Shown piece after piece: positions 11,701 to 26,200 of a stretch of DNA of 64,000 nt (position 1 is its first letter; the number at the start of each line of letters is the position of its first letter). Both the position numbers and the translations under genes were made by a program. The stretch is from Lamellibrachia luymesi (lineage: Eukaryota; Annelida; Polychaeta; Sabellida; Siboglinidae): contig SDWI01000457.1 of the NCBI GenBank assembly GCA_009193005.1, positions 241,538 to 305,537 of the forward strand, in the 5' to 3' direction. Below the pieces are notes generated by a model, which saw nothing but the letters and a program-made list of their open reading frames with translations, was not told where the DNA came from and searched no databases.

Positions 11701-14700
11701 TGTGTTTTTCACAGCCATGGGCATATTGCAGTTACATTTTCCCAGACCACAGGAATGTCAGTAGAGTTACTGCACTCCATGTTTACCATGCGTGGAAGAA
11801 CTGATTTAACATATTTTTTTCTTTTTAAATTGCATTGACTTTGAATTGAATGGAGTTATTTACTAGAGACTTTGATTAATCATTATAAGTGAGAGGCACA
11901 TGTACCAGAAGATATATGCTGAGTCATTGCTTGTTATATTGTTTCATTTGATTTCACAAATATAAATGCTACCATTTTATATAATACAGGTAGATGTGTT
12001 AGATAGTTCTAAGTGCCTATTTGGAATGATGTGCACAAAACATCTGTTAGTGCCAAATAATTGTAAATAAAACAGCTTCACCATACTAGCTGAATTGTTG
12101 GAGGCAAGCAACATCTAGGTTACCTGCTTATGTGTGAAAGCTTTTAAATGTTTAAAATTGGATCCCTCTCGCTCATCTGAATTTGTCGGAAATTTAAATT
12201 GTTCCTGACATTGGTTGATTCTGTCATGTTTTTATCTCATAGTTAGTCGATAGTGTGGGTCAACAATAAAAACAGCCCTTTGCATATCCTGATGTGTACG
12301 AGTCATCAGCCGCTAATCTAATCTGATTAGTTTCTCTCCGGAAAGCAAACGTCATGCTCAATTGATGTATCTATAAATGATTTTGTGCTGCATGAATATT
12401 GCAGGATAGATTTCCATTTTCGAAATCGAGGAGCACAACTTGTTTTGTTTTATCACCAGGTGTCTCGCAGTTGTTTCTGATGTAGTCGTTGGATTTATCG
12501 ATTTGTGACTTTATATCTTAATTTAGTTCACGTCTGCAGTGCAGATTTGCATTATGATGGGCCAAAAAATCTAGTTGTGGTGTCGTGTCGAATATTGCCC
12601 TCATCTGAGCTCGTGACAAGCATCTAAATGTGGAATGAACCTCTGCTATGTTGGGATGCAGCAAAGGCTATCGGGTTGCTCCAGGATTAGATTTAATTTT
12701 GATAATGTTCACTGGTGTATAGTAGTACAAGAAGATGCCAACAGAGGGCGCGGTGATAGCACCTCTCAGATGAGTATAGCCTATCTCCTTTGATAAGTGG
12801 ACAGATATATACTGGTGACAGCTCAGGTTTAGGGGTTCCAGTAATTACAGAGCAACCCCTTAATTAGGGTTCACATTTGATGTGCTGTGAGATAAAGGCT
12901 TTGAGTGCACTGTCAGACAAGTTCAGGTGGCTGTAAGTGTATGCATGGCATTGCTTGCACATAATGTCTTTTGTTATTGGTGTATTGCTGATAACAGTCA
13001 CAAGTAGCCACCATTTGTAGGCTGTCTTCTGTTGCGTGATGCTATTGCAATTATGCAAAGGGTTTGTTTGCCTTGATAGCTTTGGTGCAATTTTCAAGCC
13101 TGATATGATCAGGCCGCCAGATTGCTGATGCGATCTTGATGGTGGATTTTGGTGTTTATCATAATGGGAAATCATACAGCCCAGGTGGTGTGGTTTGTTC
13201 GACAGTGACAGTACAAGACAGGTTAGACATATCTCGTTGAACCTCTACCCTAGCTGCACTGGAACAATGCATGGGAGTAGATCGGTGGGTGCCATCCTGT
13301 GTCTGACTAACCTAGTTATTTCACAAGATATGATAACAGTTAGTAAGTAAAATAATTAATAAATATACTAACTGAAAATGGAGTCATAATGTCTATGGAA
13401 TCGTGTATGGATGAATTAATTAATCAGTCTGAATGACTAATTAGTTTGTCAGTATCGTGTAACTGTTTAAAGTTGTTTTGCTAATACACTTTTCTTATAG
13501 TCGTTTAACTCAGTTATTAATTTAAACATGACTTGTCTTACAGTCGTATAACTCAGTTATTAATTTAAACATGACCTTTAGCTTTTCAAGTTTTATTCGC
13601 CTGTTGATCCTAATCATTAAATGTCCTGGCTCAAATTACAGCATCTATTTTAACAGAAAAACATAAGTAGTTAAGTTGTCAACATCTTAGTCTACGATTA
13701 CAACCATGTTGCACCTCAATCTGATCTGTCTCTGAATAGCTGTTAATTTTGAATATAACAGTCATGTTTCTGACATAGAGATATGCACCACTGAATAAGT
13801 AAAAAAAATTTTTATATAGTATTACTGTATTATGCAATAATAATGACAAGTCCCATCATAATTAATAATTTCATGATTTCCATTGCAATAAAAAGGTTTT
13901 ATTAATGATGATCTATATCTTGTGAAACACATGTTTACAGTCCATCAATATGTTCGACATTATATTAATTCCATTAGTTTATTTGGTGGAAATTACAAAG
14001 AGCTTGAAGAATAAGAACAGCGTAAAGTGCTCCATGTTCCACACAAGTCAATGCACAGCATGAGGAGCCCCTTGTTCCACACAAGTCATTGCACAGCATG
14101 AATAGCTCCTTGTTCCACACAAGTCAATGCACAACATGAATAGCTCCTTGTTCCACACAAGTCAATGCACAGCATGAATAGCTCCTTTTTCCACACAAGT
14201 CACTGCACAACACGAGGAGCCCCTTGTTCCACACAAGTCAGTGCACAGCATGAGGAACCCCTTGTTCCACACAAGTCAGTGCACAGCATGAGGAACCCCT
14301 TGTTCCACACAAGTCAGTGCAGAGCATGAAGAGCTTGTTCCACACAAGTCAATGCACATCATGAAGAGCCCCTTGTTCCACACAAGTCAATGCACAACAT
14401 GAGGAGCCCCTTGTTCCACACAAGTCAATGCACAGCATGAGGAACCCCTTGTTCCACACAAGTCAGTGCACAGCATGAGGAGCCCCTTGTTCCACACAAG
14501 TCAGTGCAGAGCATGAAGAGCCCCTTGTTCCACACAAGTCAATGCACAGCATGAAGAGCCCCTTGTTCCACACAAGTCAATGCACAACATGAAGAGCCCC
14601 TTGTTCCACACAAGTCAATGCACAGCATGAGGAGCCCCTTGTTCCACACAAGTCAATGCACAACATGAGGAGCCCCTTGTTCCACACAAGTCAATGCACA

Positions 14701-17264
14701 GCATGAGGAACCCCTTGTTCCACACAAGTCAATGCACAGCATGAATAGCTCCTTGTTCCACACAAGTCAATGCACAACATGAATAGCTCCTTGTTCCACA
14801 CAAGTCAATGCACAGCATGAGGAACCCCTTGTTCCACACAAGTCAGTGCACAACATGAAGAGCTCCTTGTTCCACACAAGTTAATGCACAGCACGAGGAA
14901 CCCCTTGTTCCAGACAAGTCAATGCACAACATGAATAGCTCCTTGTTCCACACAAGTCAATGCACAACATGAGGAGCCCCTTGTTCCACACAAGTCAATG
15001 CACAACATGAGGAACCCCTTGTTCCACACAAGTCAGTGCACAGCATGAAGAGCCCCTTGTTCCACACAAGTCAATGCACAGCATGAAGAGCTCCTTGTTC
15101 CTCACAAATCAATACCCAGCACAAAAAGCTCCTTTTCTTCACTAGTCAATTGACACACAGCATAAAGAGCACCTAGTAAAACTAACCACCCACATCTGCA
15201 GATCATGTGTAGGTACATTTACTAAATAACTCAAGGGTTTAATTCATTTTTGAAAAAAGTAGTAGATATCTTGGGCATAAATACTTGTGTGCATATTTGC
15301 GTTGATGATTTAAGGACTCCCCTTGATGACAGATTCAGTGAGAAACACGTTGCTGCTCATGACTTGATATCGAATGTGCGGTTCACTGAATCATTTCTTT
15401 AATAATGTGAGTAATTTCTGTAGATAGAAACACAGTTCGCAACTTCGCATAGAGCCCTCTAGCTAAGAGATTCTTGTTTTCACCCGGGCAACAAGTATGT
15501 TTCTCAGTGTCTCTTTCTGGCTTTGTATTTAACTTTTCTCTTCATCTATCCCTGCCTCGATTCATCTTTTTTCCATTTGTCTATTACGGGTCAGACAGTA
15601 CCTGTTTCCCCACTATTTGGTGGCTGAAATTGGCTGGAAATCCTTCAAGCAACAGTGTTCTACTTTGGACAGTTGCTCCAGATACTAGTTCTCAGTGGCT
15701 GGTGTTGCCAACTTGGCCTTATCAAATATTACTGCGGCTGAAAAGGTTGATTGATTGTGTACAAGCATTGTGATGTAAGGACTGATAACGTCTAGCTGCC
15801 AGCTCTCCAGATTGGCACACCGACACCTGCTCGGTACACAGGAACAAGTGTGGTGAGATTCTTAATGGTTAGGATGTTGAAACTATATATCAATAAACAT
15901 CAGTGGACATCACTTGACACCAGTAGACATCACTGGACAACACTGGATAATACTTGACGTCACTTTATACCACTGGACATCACTTGACATCCCTGGGCAT
16001 CACTTGATATCACTGGACATCACTGAACATCATTTGTTATCACTTGATATCACTTGTCAGCATTTGACATCACTGGACATCATTTGACATCACTTGATAT
16101 CACCTGATATCAATGGACAGCACTTAATATCACTGGACATCGGTGTACACCACTGGACATAACTTGACATCACTGGACATCAGTAGTCATCAGTACACAT
16201 CACTGGAAATCACTTGATATCACTGGACATCACTTGATGTCACTAGATATCACTTGATATCACTGTACAGCACTTGTTATCATTTGATGTCACTATATAT
16301 CACTTGATATCACTGTACAGGACTTGACATCACTTGACATCACTTTGTATCACTTGACATCACTGGACATCACTTGATATCATTTGATGTCACTATATAT
16401 CACTTTATATCACTGTACAGGACTTGACATCACTTGGTATCAGTTGATATCACTGTACATCACTGGACATAACTGTACATCACTGGACATAACTCTGTAG
16501 ACATCACTGGACATCACTCACTGCATGACTTGCATACATCACTATTGCATGTCTATAATATATCACAGAACATTTGTAAATCTATTGGAGTTTTGATAGC
16601 CGCAGCCACCAGAAATATTTCTTCTGACAATATTTATATTATCTTTAACAAATGGTGTCTGTTCTATCTTTTGGTATGCTATTAACTTAACTTACCCATC
16701 GTAGTTATAATTTAGACACAATTTTGAGCGTTTGATTGTTACATAACCAGTAAATACCTGATCCACTGAGATATCCTCCTTTAATGGCATATTTTGATCA
16801 AATCTAGACCCTGCTTGGGCCTTCCTAGTAGGCAGATTTGCATTAAATGTCGCAGTATTACATATTTTATTATGTGGTAAGCACACAGTAAGTCACGGTG
16901 GCACATTTGAATGCTGATGTTACCTGTAATGTATATATTAGTTGGTCATTACAGCCACACAGGTGATATATTTGTTGGCAGGCTGTCGTGCTTGTGGAAT
17001 GATAAAACACGCTACAGCTGTTGTCATAATGCAGAGTTTGCAGAAAATATGTGTTGTCATTACCGGTGCAATCAGATCTAAAACATAGGTGAATTACTGT
17101 GAATTATATCTGGAAGAAAACACTGATTGTGGGGTTTTTGTAGAATTTCCTAGCTGTGTGACACTTTCATATGTACACAGCACATGTATGTATGTATGTA
17201 TATATGTCTGTAAGTGTATATGTATGTATGTATGTCTGTATGTATGTATGTATGTATGTATGTA

Positions 17265-17295
<31 letters not shown>

Positions 17296-17568
17296 GCCTA
17301 GATCCCGTTTAAATCGACCGTTTATGCATATACCGCCACCTGTGGCAGACCACCGCTTTAAGCAGACTAAAGCCAGTCTTAATGTTTTGATGTTTCATTT
17401 TAGTTTAGCATCGTCATTGACAGTTTAACCAAAAATTAAATAACTGATTTTGAGCATGTTTTTTCCAGAGCCTTGTATATTTTTAAATGCCTGTTTGCTG
17501 TGTACGGCAAACGGTGGAAGCTGTATAATAGTGTATATGCTTAAAGTGTCTACTTAAACAGTATCTAG

Positions 17569-17612
<44 letters not shown>

Positions 17613-19368
17613 TACAGATATGCACAAATGTTTGTAGACACACGCACATGCACTATGCACCACGCACTCACATACACATAAATGTATGTCATTGTCTGCT
17701 CCTCATAAAATAAACGAGTGAGACAATGTGACACTGGATTTCAGACTTTTCTTCCATGAATAACCATTTATAAAAGAATAGAGACATAATTGTCTCTAAT
17801 CTGTTGAATGCAGAATTAATCACAAGTTCCAGGACCAATAAACTGGTCATTCAACACAATGGAGAAATCAATTAATAGTTTGTTATTTTAATACACTTAG
17901 CATTCCCTGTTTTGTGTCATAGTAGCTGTGTGTGAGTAAAATGTTATTTGCATGCATACTAATTTATACATGACTAGCAGTTTGCTTTCCTGTTAATCAT
18001 TAAATGTCCACGCCCCATACAGCATCCTTTTAACAGGTAGTTTTAATATAATTATGATTGTAAGCTATCATGCTCTCTGCATCTAGTTGTTAATTTTGAA
18101 TATCACCATCATGTTTTCGACATGGAGACTCACCCTTTGAATTTGAAAAAATAATTAACCAATGTCAGAGTGAGAATATCCAATATGGGCATATAAATGA
18201 CATGAAAGTTATGCCATTTAAAAGTCTTTAGAACATGGGTGAAACTTGTTTTAACATTTAACATTAAAAAAATAAAATTATTGTTTTTACAAATTTATTG
18301 TTTGATTAATCAACTCAACATGCATTCATCTAAGTACTTTGGCCTGTAAACTTTTACTTTTTGATTTGATTTAAATTGGCCACAAGACATTTAATGACAT
18401 ATCGGTTAATCAAATCTAGATCATGCTTGGACGATGCTTAGTAGGCGACTTGCAGTAGTATTATTTATTTTATTATGTTGAAATCACATGGTTGCCCAAC
18501 TGAATGCCAGTGTTACCTGTAATGTATATATTAGTTGATCATTACAGCCACACAGGTGATATATTTGTTGGCAGGCTGTTGTGCTTGTGGAATGATAAAA
18601 CGTGCCACAGCTGTTGTCATAATGAGTTTGCAGAAAATATATACTGTCATTAAAGGTGCAATCTGATCTAACATGTTGGTGATTGGCTGTGAATTGAGAG
18701 GTTCTGTTTCCATGATCAGCCGAATTAAATTTGGAAGTAAACCTTCATTCTGGAGTGTCATATATAAATTATAATTTCTTAGCTGTGTGTGTGTGCATGT
18801 GGTGTGTGTGTGTATGTATACGTGCGTGTGTGCATGTGTGTGTGTGCATGCGTGTGTGTGTGTGTGCATGTGTGCATCGTGTGTGCATGCATGCGTGTGT
18901 ATGGAATGATCACACCTTTGCGCATACACACCATGTACATACACATAATTATAAATTATATGCATACATATAAGTATACACAAAATATGAAATCAATATG
19001 AGTCAGGAAACAAAGATGCATCATCCTCATTAGTTAACTGTGTGAGACATTAAAATTGTGACAGAGTATGACAACTTAACAGTTAATAGTTCATTGATTT
19101 GATCTGCTCTGTGTCGTACTAGCTCTCGTGTCGATAAATTGTCATTTACATATTATAATAATAATAATATATACATTTATAGAGCATTGAAAAAGTTCCT
19201 TAAGAGGCACTTAAAATACATAGGTGCTAAAATTAATTAGTTAAGTAAATGAAAATAAATGAGTTAGAGCAGCACATATATATATATATTACTATATATA
19301 TGTATATATATATTATATATATATTACTATATATGTGCCATGTTCTAACTCATATATATATATATTAC

Positions 19369-19399
<31 letters not shown>

Positions 19400-19499
19400 T
19401 GGTCTCATATTTTGTGTGTACCTTACTTATATGTATATATATATAATACACACATATGTATATAATAAACACACACATATATGTATATATATATACATA

Positions 19500-19531
<32 letters not shown>

Positions 19532-22500
19532 ATTAGCTGAGTAAATAATAGTACATTTGTTAAAACATGACATATATGAATAGTAAAAAATATATAAATG
19601 TAGAATTAATTAGTTAAAAAAATAATGATAAATTATATATGTTTCTATGATAAACACTAGTTGCTGGTTGAGTTCTCCCAGTGGTGTTAGTATTGAGTTA
19701 CATAACTAAGCTGTGGATATGCATCTGTCTGATGGCAGCCAATGGTTTGGTGTCAAATTACAGATGTTTGTAATTTTGCCGTGTCTCTTTGACAAAAGCT
19801 GCCGAAAAGCAAAGCTTTTTTCACAGCAAAAAAATTATGTGTGAACCATGATTTAAGCTGGTGGGAATAAGACATTTTTTTTAGCCGGTAAACATTCCAA
19901 AAGAATTTCGGTCACGACAGTTGACAGGCGTCAAGCAGAATGTGTGCTGCATAAGTTGTGGAAAATAGGAGAAAAACAACATGACAACAAAAACCCGTTG
20001 ACAATGATGACATATGTCAGCCACTCTATATTCCTGATTAGTTGTGTTATCTGCAAGCAGGTTCTGTTTTGTTTTGCTCTGTTTTCTACATTAGCCGTGA
20101 TTGATATTCAGTCAACTGGCTAATATCGGAACGAATGTTGAATTAGTAAATAGCTGTTTTCGATATGCGAGATTAATCTCCATGTATATACGTAATTTAA
20201 TCTTTTGTGTTTTAGCGCACTTGCATTGATCTATTAGCATTATGCCATGATCATGACAGCTAATGCCTATTCCATTTTTAATTTAAGTTGTGTTTGTTAA
20301 ATAAAATTGGGTTCTCTAGTTTTGAATGGTTTGAAGGAACTATTTCGTTGAAGAACAGTGTTGAAGCAAAATGGAATAATGTTTCATTGATTGTGATTTT
20401 TTTTAGTAACACATGTATTCCTTGATGTAGATTACTGTAAAAAACACTTTGTTGTTATATTTTAGTAGTGGGATTGATTTGGATCTTAATTTTCACACAA
20501 GCCTGTATGTTTTGGTTCGTAATTATAATGTATGGAAGTATGTATAATATACGTTCATACACTTGTAGTTTTGTATATCATTGCAACATGTCTTAGATTT
20601 CTGTCTAAGTTGAAGTTGTGTGTTATTTTTATAGTTGTTTAATAGTTGTACAGACTACACTGATGAATCGTAACTTTAAAGACCGCTACATTTCATATGT
20701 TGTTATGTTTCTGCCGTGTAGTAGTCTGCCTTGTGTATCTCACTTGAAGAGCTCTGGCCACACATGTACTGGACACAACGGTGACCGCTGTCCATTGTAG
20801 ATGTGCCAGCTGTTGTTTTCCAGTGTCTGAAAAGAAGAGAAGAGATATTAGAGAGAATGTTTTATAGTTTTCACAATGCAGTGGTAGGAATTGTTAACAA
20901 TGTGTGTTCGTGTGATTTAGTGTGTTTTCGCATGTGGTCTTGCGGTTCATAGACCAGGACATTGATGTTTATGGGACATGGAACTAACCAAATGTCTGGT
21001 TTGTGTAGATCATCAATTGGCATTTACTGAACTGTAAACTGTGGATAAGAAACTCTATGTGACTGTTGTACCAGATGACACTGTTAGTGGAGATAATCAT
21101 ACGGAATGCGATTGTCTGCCATCCTCACATCTAGGATATCTTCAATTGCACTCAAGTTGTGTCATTATTCTATAGTCTAGAGTCAGATTTGTAGTTGTTT
21201 TTTACTGAAATTTTAAACAATCAATTTGGCAGTAGTTCAACGCAGGGATGTTTTGCTGTTTGTTTGCATAATAATAACATAATGATAATAATAAATATGA
21301 ATATTTAATTTATATATTATTATACATAATTTATTATATATAAGTTATAAGTATGTATAAGTATTACCTATATAATAATACTTATTCATATTTATTATTT
21401 ATATATAATTATGTAAATTTGTAAAATATTATTTATATATAATTATGTAAATTTGTAAATGACATATTTTATGTTACCTATACATAAAATGTGTATAATA
21501 TGTATGTATGTCTGATTATTTGTACTACTTTGCCACTGTCTCATATGATTTGCGGGCGATGCACTTCGCAAAGGTGTCATTTAACATTAATATATATATA
21601 TATAATACTTGTGCTAAAATCCACGGGAGACCCAAGCTCGGCAGTGCACCAAAACAAAAGGGGTTAAGCAGTTCATAATCAATAAGCAGTTCCACTTATA
21701 AAGAGTTGGATTGGTACGTTGGGGAGTTATGGAGAATAAGCAAGTTTAAACAGGTGGGTTTTAATTTACGGAAAATGTTGTTATATTTCCTACAGACTTA
21801 ACACTAACAGGGAGTGAGTTCCACAGAGTCGGTGCAGCAACTGAAAAAGCTATAGTTCCAACATTTGTCTTAACACTGGGAACAAAAAGTAGATTAGAAT
21901 TAGGTGATCGAAGCTGTCTGGGCTGGGTTGCTTGAATGAAAGTGCTTGATAGGTAATTGTACAGATCTTAAAAATAATGCAATATCGGACAGGGAGCCAA
22001 TGCAATGATTTAAGAAGTGGTACTGAGTGAAAGAATTGAGGAGACCGGGTAACAACCCTTGCCAAACAATTTTGCACACGTTAAAGCTTCAAGATATCCT
22101 TAAGAGCAATATTATGATAAAGTTAAAAAAAATTACAATAGTCAAGTCTACTGCTAACAAGAGCAGTCGTAATAGTTTTGGCGACAGCGAGACATATACC
22201 GACGAATACGAACAAGGTCATGGATATGATAAAAAGCAGCAACGACAAGTTTGTGAAATATGCTGTCTAAGATGTTTGTTATTATCAAAGGTGACTCGTA
22301 AATCCCATGCTGAGACGGCTAGTGTGAAATTCTGGCTAGCATAGGTGTGGGGGGGACAATAGTTTGCCTCACTGCTTTTCTGTACCAATAATAAGAAGTC
22401 ATCCAGTGGAATGTCATCCTGGAGACAATCCCTGAGTTGGTTTAAGGAGCAATTTGTATCCGGGGTGGCCAAGGAAAGGTAAATCTGTGTATCATCTGCA

Positions 22501-23198
22501 TATAGGTGGTAGTTCAAGTTGTGAGTTGGAATAACTGAGCTGAGTGGAGTAGTGTAAAGAATAAAAAGTACTGGTCCAAGAACAGAACCCTGAGGAACAC
22601 CACATGAAGTGGGTAGTGCCGCTGAAAAGCAATTAGCAATCTTCACCCTTGGTATCTATCAGTTAAGTATGATGAAAACAATATATAATATATATTATTA
22701 TTTTCTGCCTTGTTTGTTTAGTTTCTGTCTAGACTTCTCAAAATTAAATTATGTTTTCCAGTCATCATCTGTATATTCCTATCAGGACTAGTTCTTTTTA
22801 AAAAAATGCACATCAAAACTCAGCAAGTTGTGATTGACGATGAACACATAACCACCAGCTGTCAATGTTTTAAAAAATTTATCAAATATATGATGCCCAT
22901 ATCCTGGCATTCATCTCCACTTTATCTTTCTCCCAGAACAGTGTATGCATATATGCAGCAGGCTCGGCTGATAGATAAAACTGCCAGGGAAAAAAGTAAA
23001 ATTTTGATAAATAATGATGACAAAAAGTTATGGACTGCACTGATAAGGGGGTACAGCAAGGAGATTATGTCAAATCTGTAGCAGTCTGAAACAAACAAAC
23101 ACTCATCTACATATTATTACATTATGATAATAACAATCATAACAACTTCTTGCTGTAATTTAAGCATTTATATATATGTATGTATGCATGCATACATA

Positions 23199-23240
<42 letters not shown>

Positions 23241-26200
23241 GGTTGTTATTAATGAATTGCTGTTGGTATCAATTATGTAAAATAAACATATTGGAATGAA
23301 CAGAACATAGTAATTGTAATGTTCAGTTATACCATTGTTAACCAATTTGATATGATTCTACATATCTTACAAAGACATAATGCCTGGGAACTCGGATTCA
23401 GCTGAATTGTGTGTTACAAGAATCCGTTTCCCTGTTGCTGAGAAATGACTTTTAGACCTCTACTACCTGCAATGTTTAATTATTTATCAGTTACCTACTT
23501 TAAATGTTTACTTTCAAAAAGAATCTTTTAATATAATATTTGTTCCCTTGGAATAATTTGTTGCATAACTTCCTTTTGGTTTTAGTAATGCAACCACACT
23601 TCATATTTTCAACCAAAACAGCAAAGTTATTTTAGTTTAGGTGACAACTGGCAAGGTTAGCTCAGGAACTATATATTGCCTGTGGTAGATTGCTACATCA
23701 TTATTTCAATCGCTATCTGCAAGATCTGTCTGTCTCGAACATGTCTGCTTGTCTCATATCAGTTTGACCAGCAACAAGATTTAGCGAGATAGTATACACC
23801 ATCAGATGGCCTATGTTTAATACTGACATATTTGATGTGTGTGTTATTAATTGGACACAGTAGATGTGCGTTTAACATACAGTGTGTGGCTGGTAGGCAG
23901 ATTGGTTTAACTCGTGAAGTGGTATTGTGATCTTAGATCTCACTATGAAGTCATAGAAAATTTTGCACAAGACAGCAAACAAAGTCTGTTAGGAGCTGTC
24001 ACTCTGTATCTAGAAGAGATCTGATTTTACAGATCTGGCAGAGGATATTTATTGGTCCAACATAATCTGCATTTAGTCAATATACCTTCTATTTAATGAC
24101 ATACATGTACACAGACACATCTGTGGTTATGACATGTGACGTCATTACTGTACCACTAAAGTTTGTGTCACCTGCCAAGATTTCTACATGAAAGTTGGGG
24201 CATTAAATGTAAAATATCCCAGCTAATTTTGCCTATCACACAGCAGAAAACTGTATTTCAACAATAGTTTTGATTAGTGAAAAAAATATTACAAGCTACA
24301 CCAATGAAATATATTGGCAGATAATAAATGTGTTACTTGTGATGAATATTGGGCTCTGTACAGATGCACTGTTGTTTCTGGTTTGCTAGTGATATAACTT
24401 ATAGTTATACATTAGAAATTTCCCTTAGTATGTCCTCCTTTATACAGTAAAGTAAGACCGACTGGCCACTGGAATGATTTGTAGCTGCACAAATGAAAAA
24501 AAGTTTCTTTCTGTGTGTTTGACCTGTAAGAGTTCATAGTAGTTCGAATGTATTAAAACACTTTGTGATAGCTAGAAAATGAGATGTTTAACTATTGATG
24601 CATCTATCTAATTACATGTATTATTTTATGTTAACATACATGTATTTTTAACAGGATTTCATCATTAAAATATTCAGTTTGATTTAGGTTAATTCCGGTC
24701 TTTCACTGTATGATAACCATTGATATGTAGTTGGGTAGATTTATCATCAATCAATCTCCAGCACACATACCCAATTTTGTGATGCACTCTACACCAGAGG
24801 GCAGCACAATACAGATGACAGCCACTGAGTGTGTGACTGTGAGAGCCCAGATAGCCAGCCTGCCATGGTCTTCAGTTGTAACCGGTCCTTAGATCTTACT
24901 GCAAAGTACTCACACATAAATAATATGTGAAATTGAACATGGTTAGTTCATTGACTGTTCAGTGTATGTTTTTAATTTACCAGAGAAACAGAACAGAAAG
25001 CTATGCGTTAAAGGAAAACAGTGTTGTCCTATAATTTGGTGACATAATATAGCTACCCAGTGACACTGAGGTACTTGACATAGTGGCATTTCATAACTTC
25101 TTGTTTCATTCTACCACATGTGCTATGACATGTCATCATTTAGTGACACAACATCACACATATGGACATACTCTGCAGACATGGATGACACTTCAATGCC
25201 TTCTGTCTAAGTACATCCTTCATAATATTAGTGACCAAGCTTTGTTGAAACAAACAGTACGCAAGTGCATGTACGGGCACATGTGTATGTTAAATTATAC
25301 ATTAATGTGTTGTTTGGTAAAGGAAGTCCCATTTTGACAGTGCGCAGTAATCTCCACAATAAGATAATACCCAGCAATGTGATAGGAAACATGAGTGATA
25401 GAGTGCAGTACCTCTCTGGCAGGGCTGTCATCAGCAGATAGCCTATATATCATGATAACAACCCCAGATAGGGGCCTGATATGACATCAGTGTATGAGAA
25501 TATAGATATATGTATGTAAGCAGAGCCAGTCACATGGTTAGAGTCATCAAGATGGCAGACCTACATCTCTGGAAGATTAGCAGGAGATGATAGTGGGATA
25601 TTTGGGGAGTGAGATCGAGGGAAGAGAATGTTTGTGTGTGTGCTGCCAAATCACTGTGGCTGGTATCAGGGAACATTGTTCTCTGTCTGTCCTGCTGATA
25701 GGGTCCTCCTGTTCGTGGAACCTCTGTAGGGGAAGGGAGATTTCACACTAATGTCATCAGAGCATATTTTATTACTTAATTATAATATATTTATGCTGCG
25801 TGGTTGTTAAAGTGACGGCACAGTAAGAACACCAAAACATGAAAACCAAAGCAGCTTAAAAATGGGAAACTCTAACAGCAAAGATGAGGACCAACCTTTA
25901 CACAGATGAGGACCAACCACTAAACAGATGAGGACCAACTTTTACACAGATGAGGACCAACCACTAAACAGATGAGGACCAACCATTACACAAATGAGGG
26001 CCAACCACTAAACAGATGAGGACCAACCATTACACAAAAATGAGGACCAACCACTAAACAGATGAGGACCAACCATTACACAAATGAGGACCAACCACTA
26101 CACAGATGGAGACTAACCACTAAACAGATAAGGACCAACCATTACACAAATGAGGACCAACCACTACACAGATGGAGACTAACCACTACACAGATGAGGA

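Noticed and set aside
12864..13175. 103-residue minus-strand open frame
   Set aside because: No recognisable domain; codon use looks random; it lies inside FOG intron 1.
14029..15168. CRISPR-like array (repeats with spacers)
   Set aside because: The units are contiguous 38-bp tandem repeats with no unique spacers, in an animal intron.
22806..23081. 91-residue open frame with a true ATG
   Set aside because: It has mixed composition, but no motif, splice or promoter support, and lies in AT-rich intron next to a dead LINE; length is within chance.
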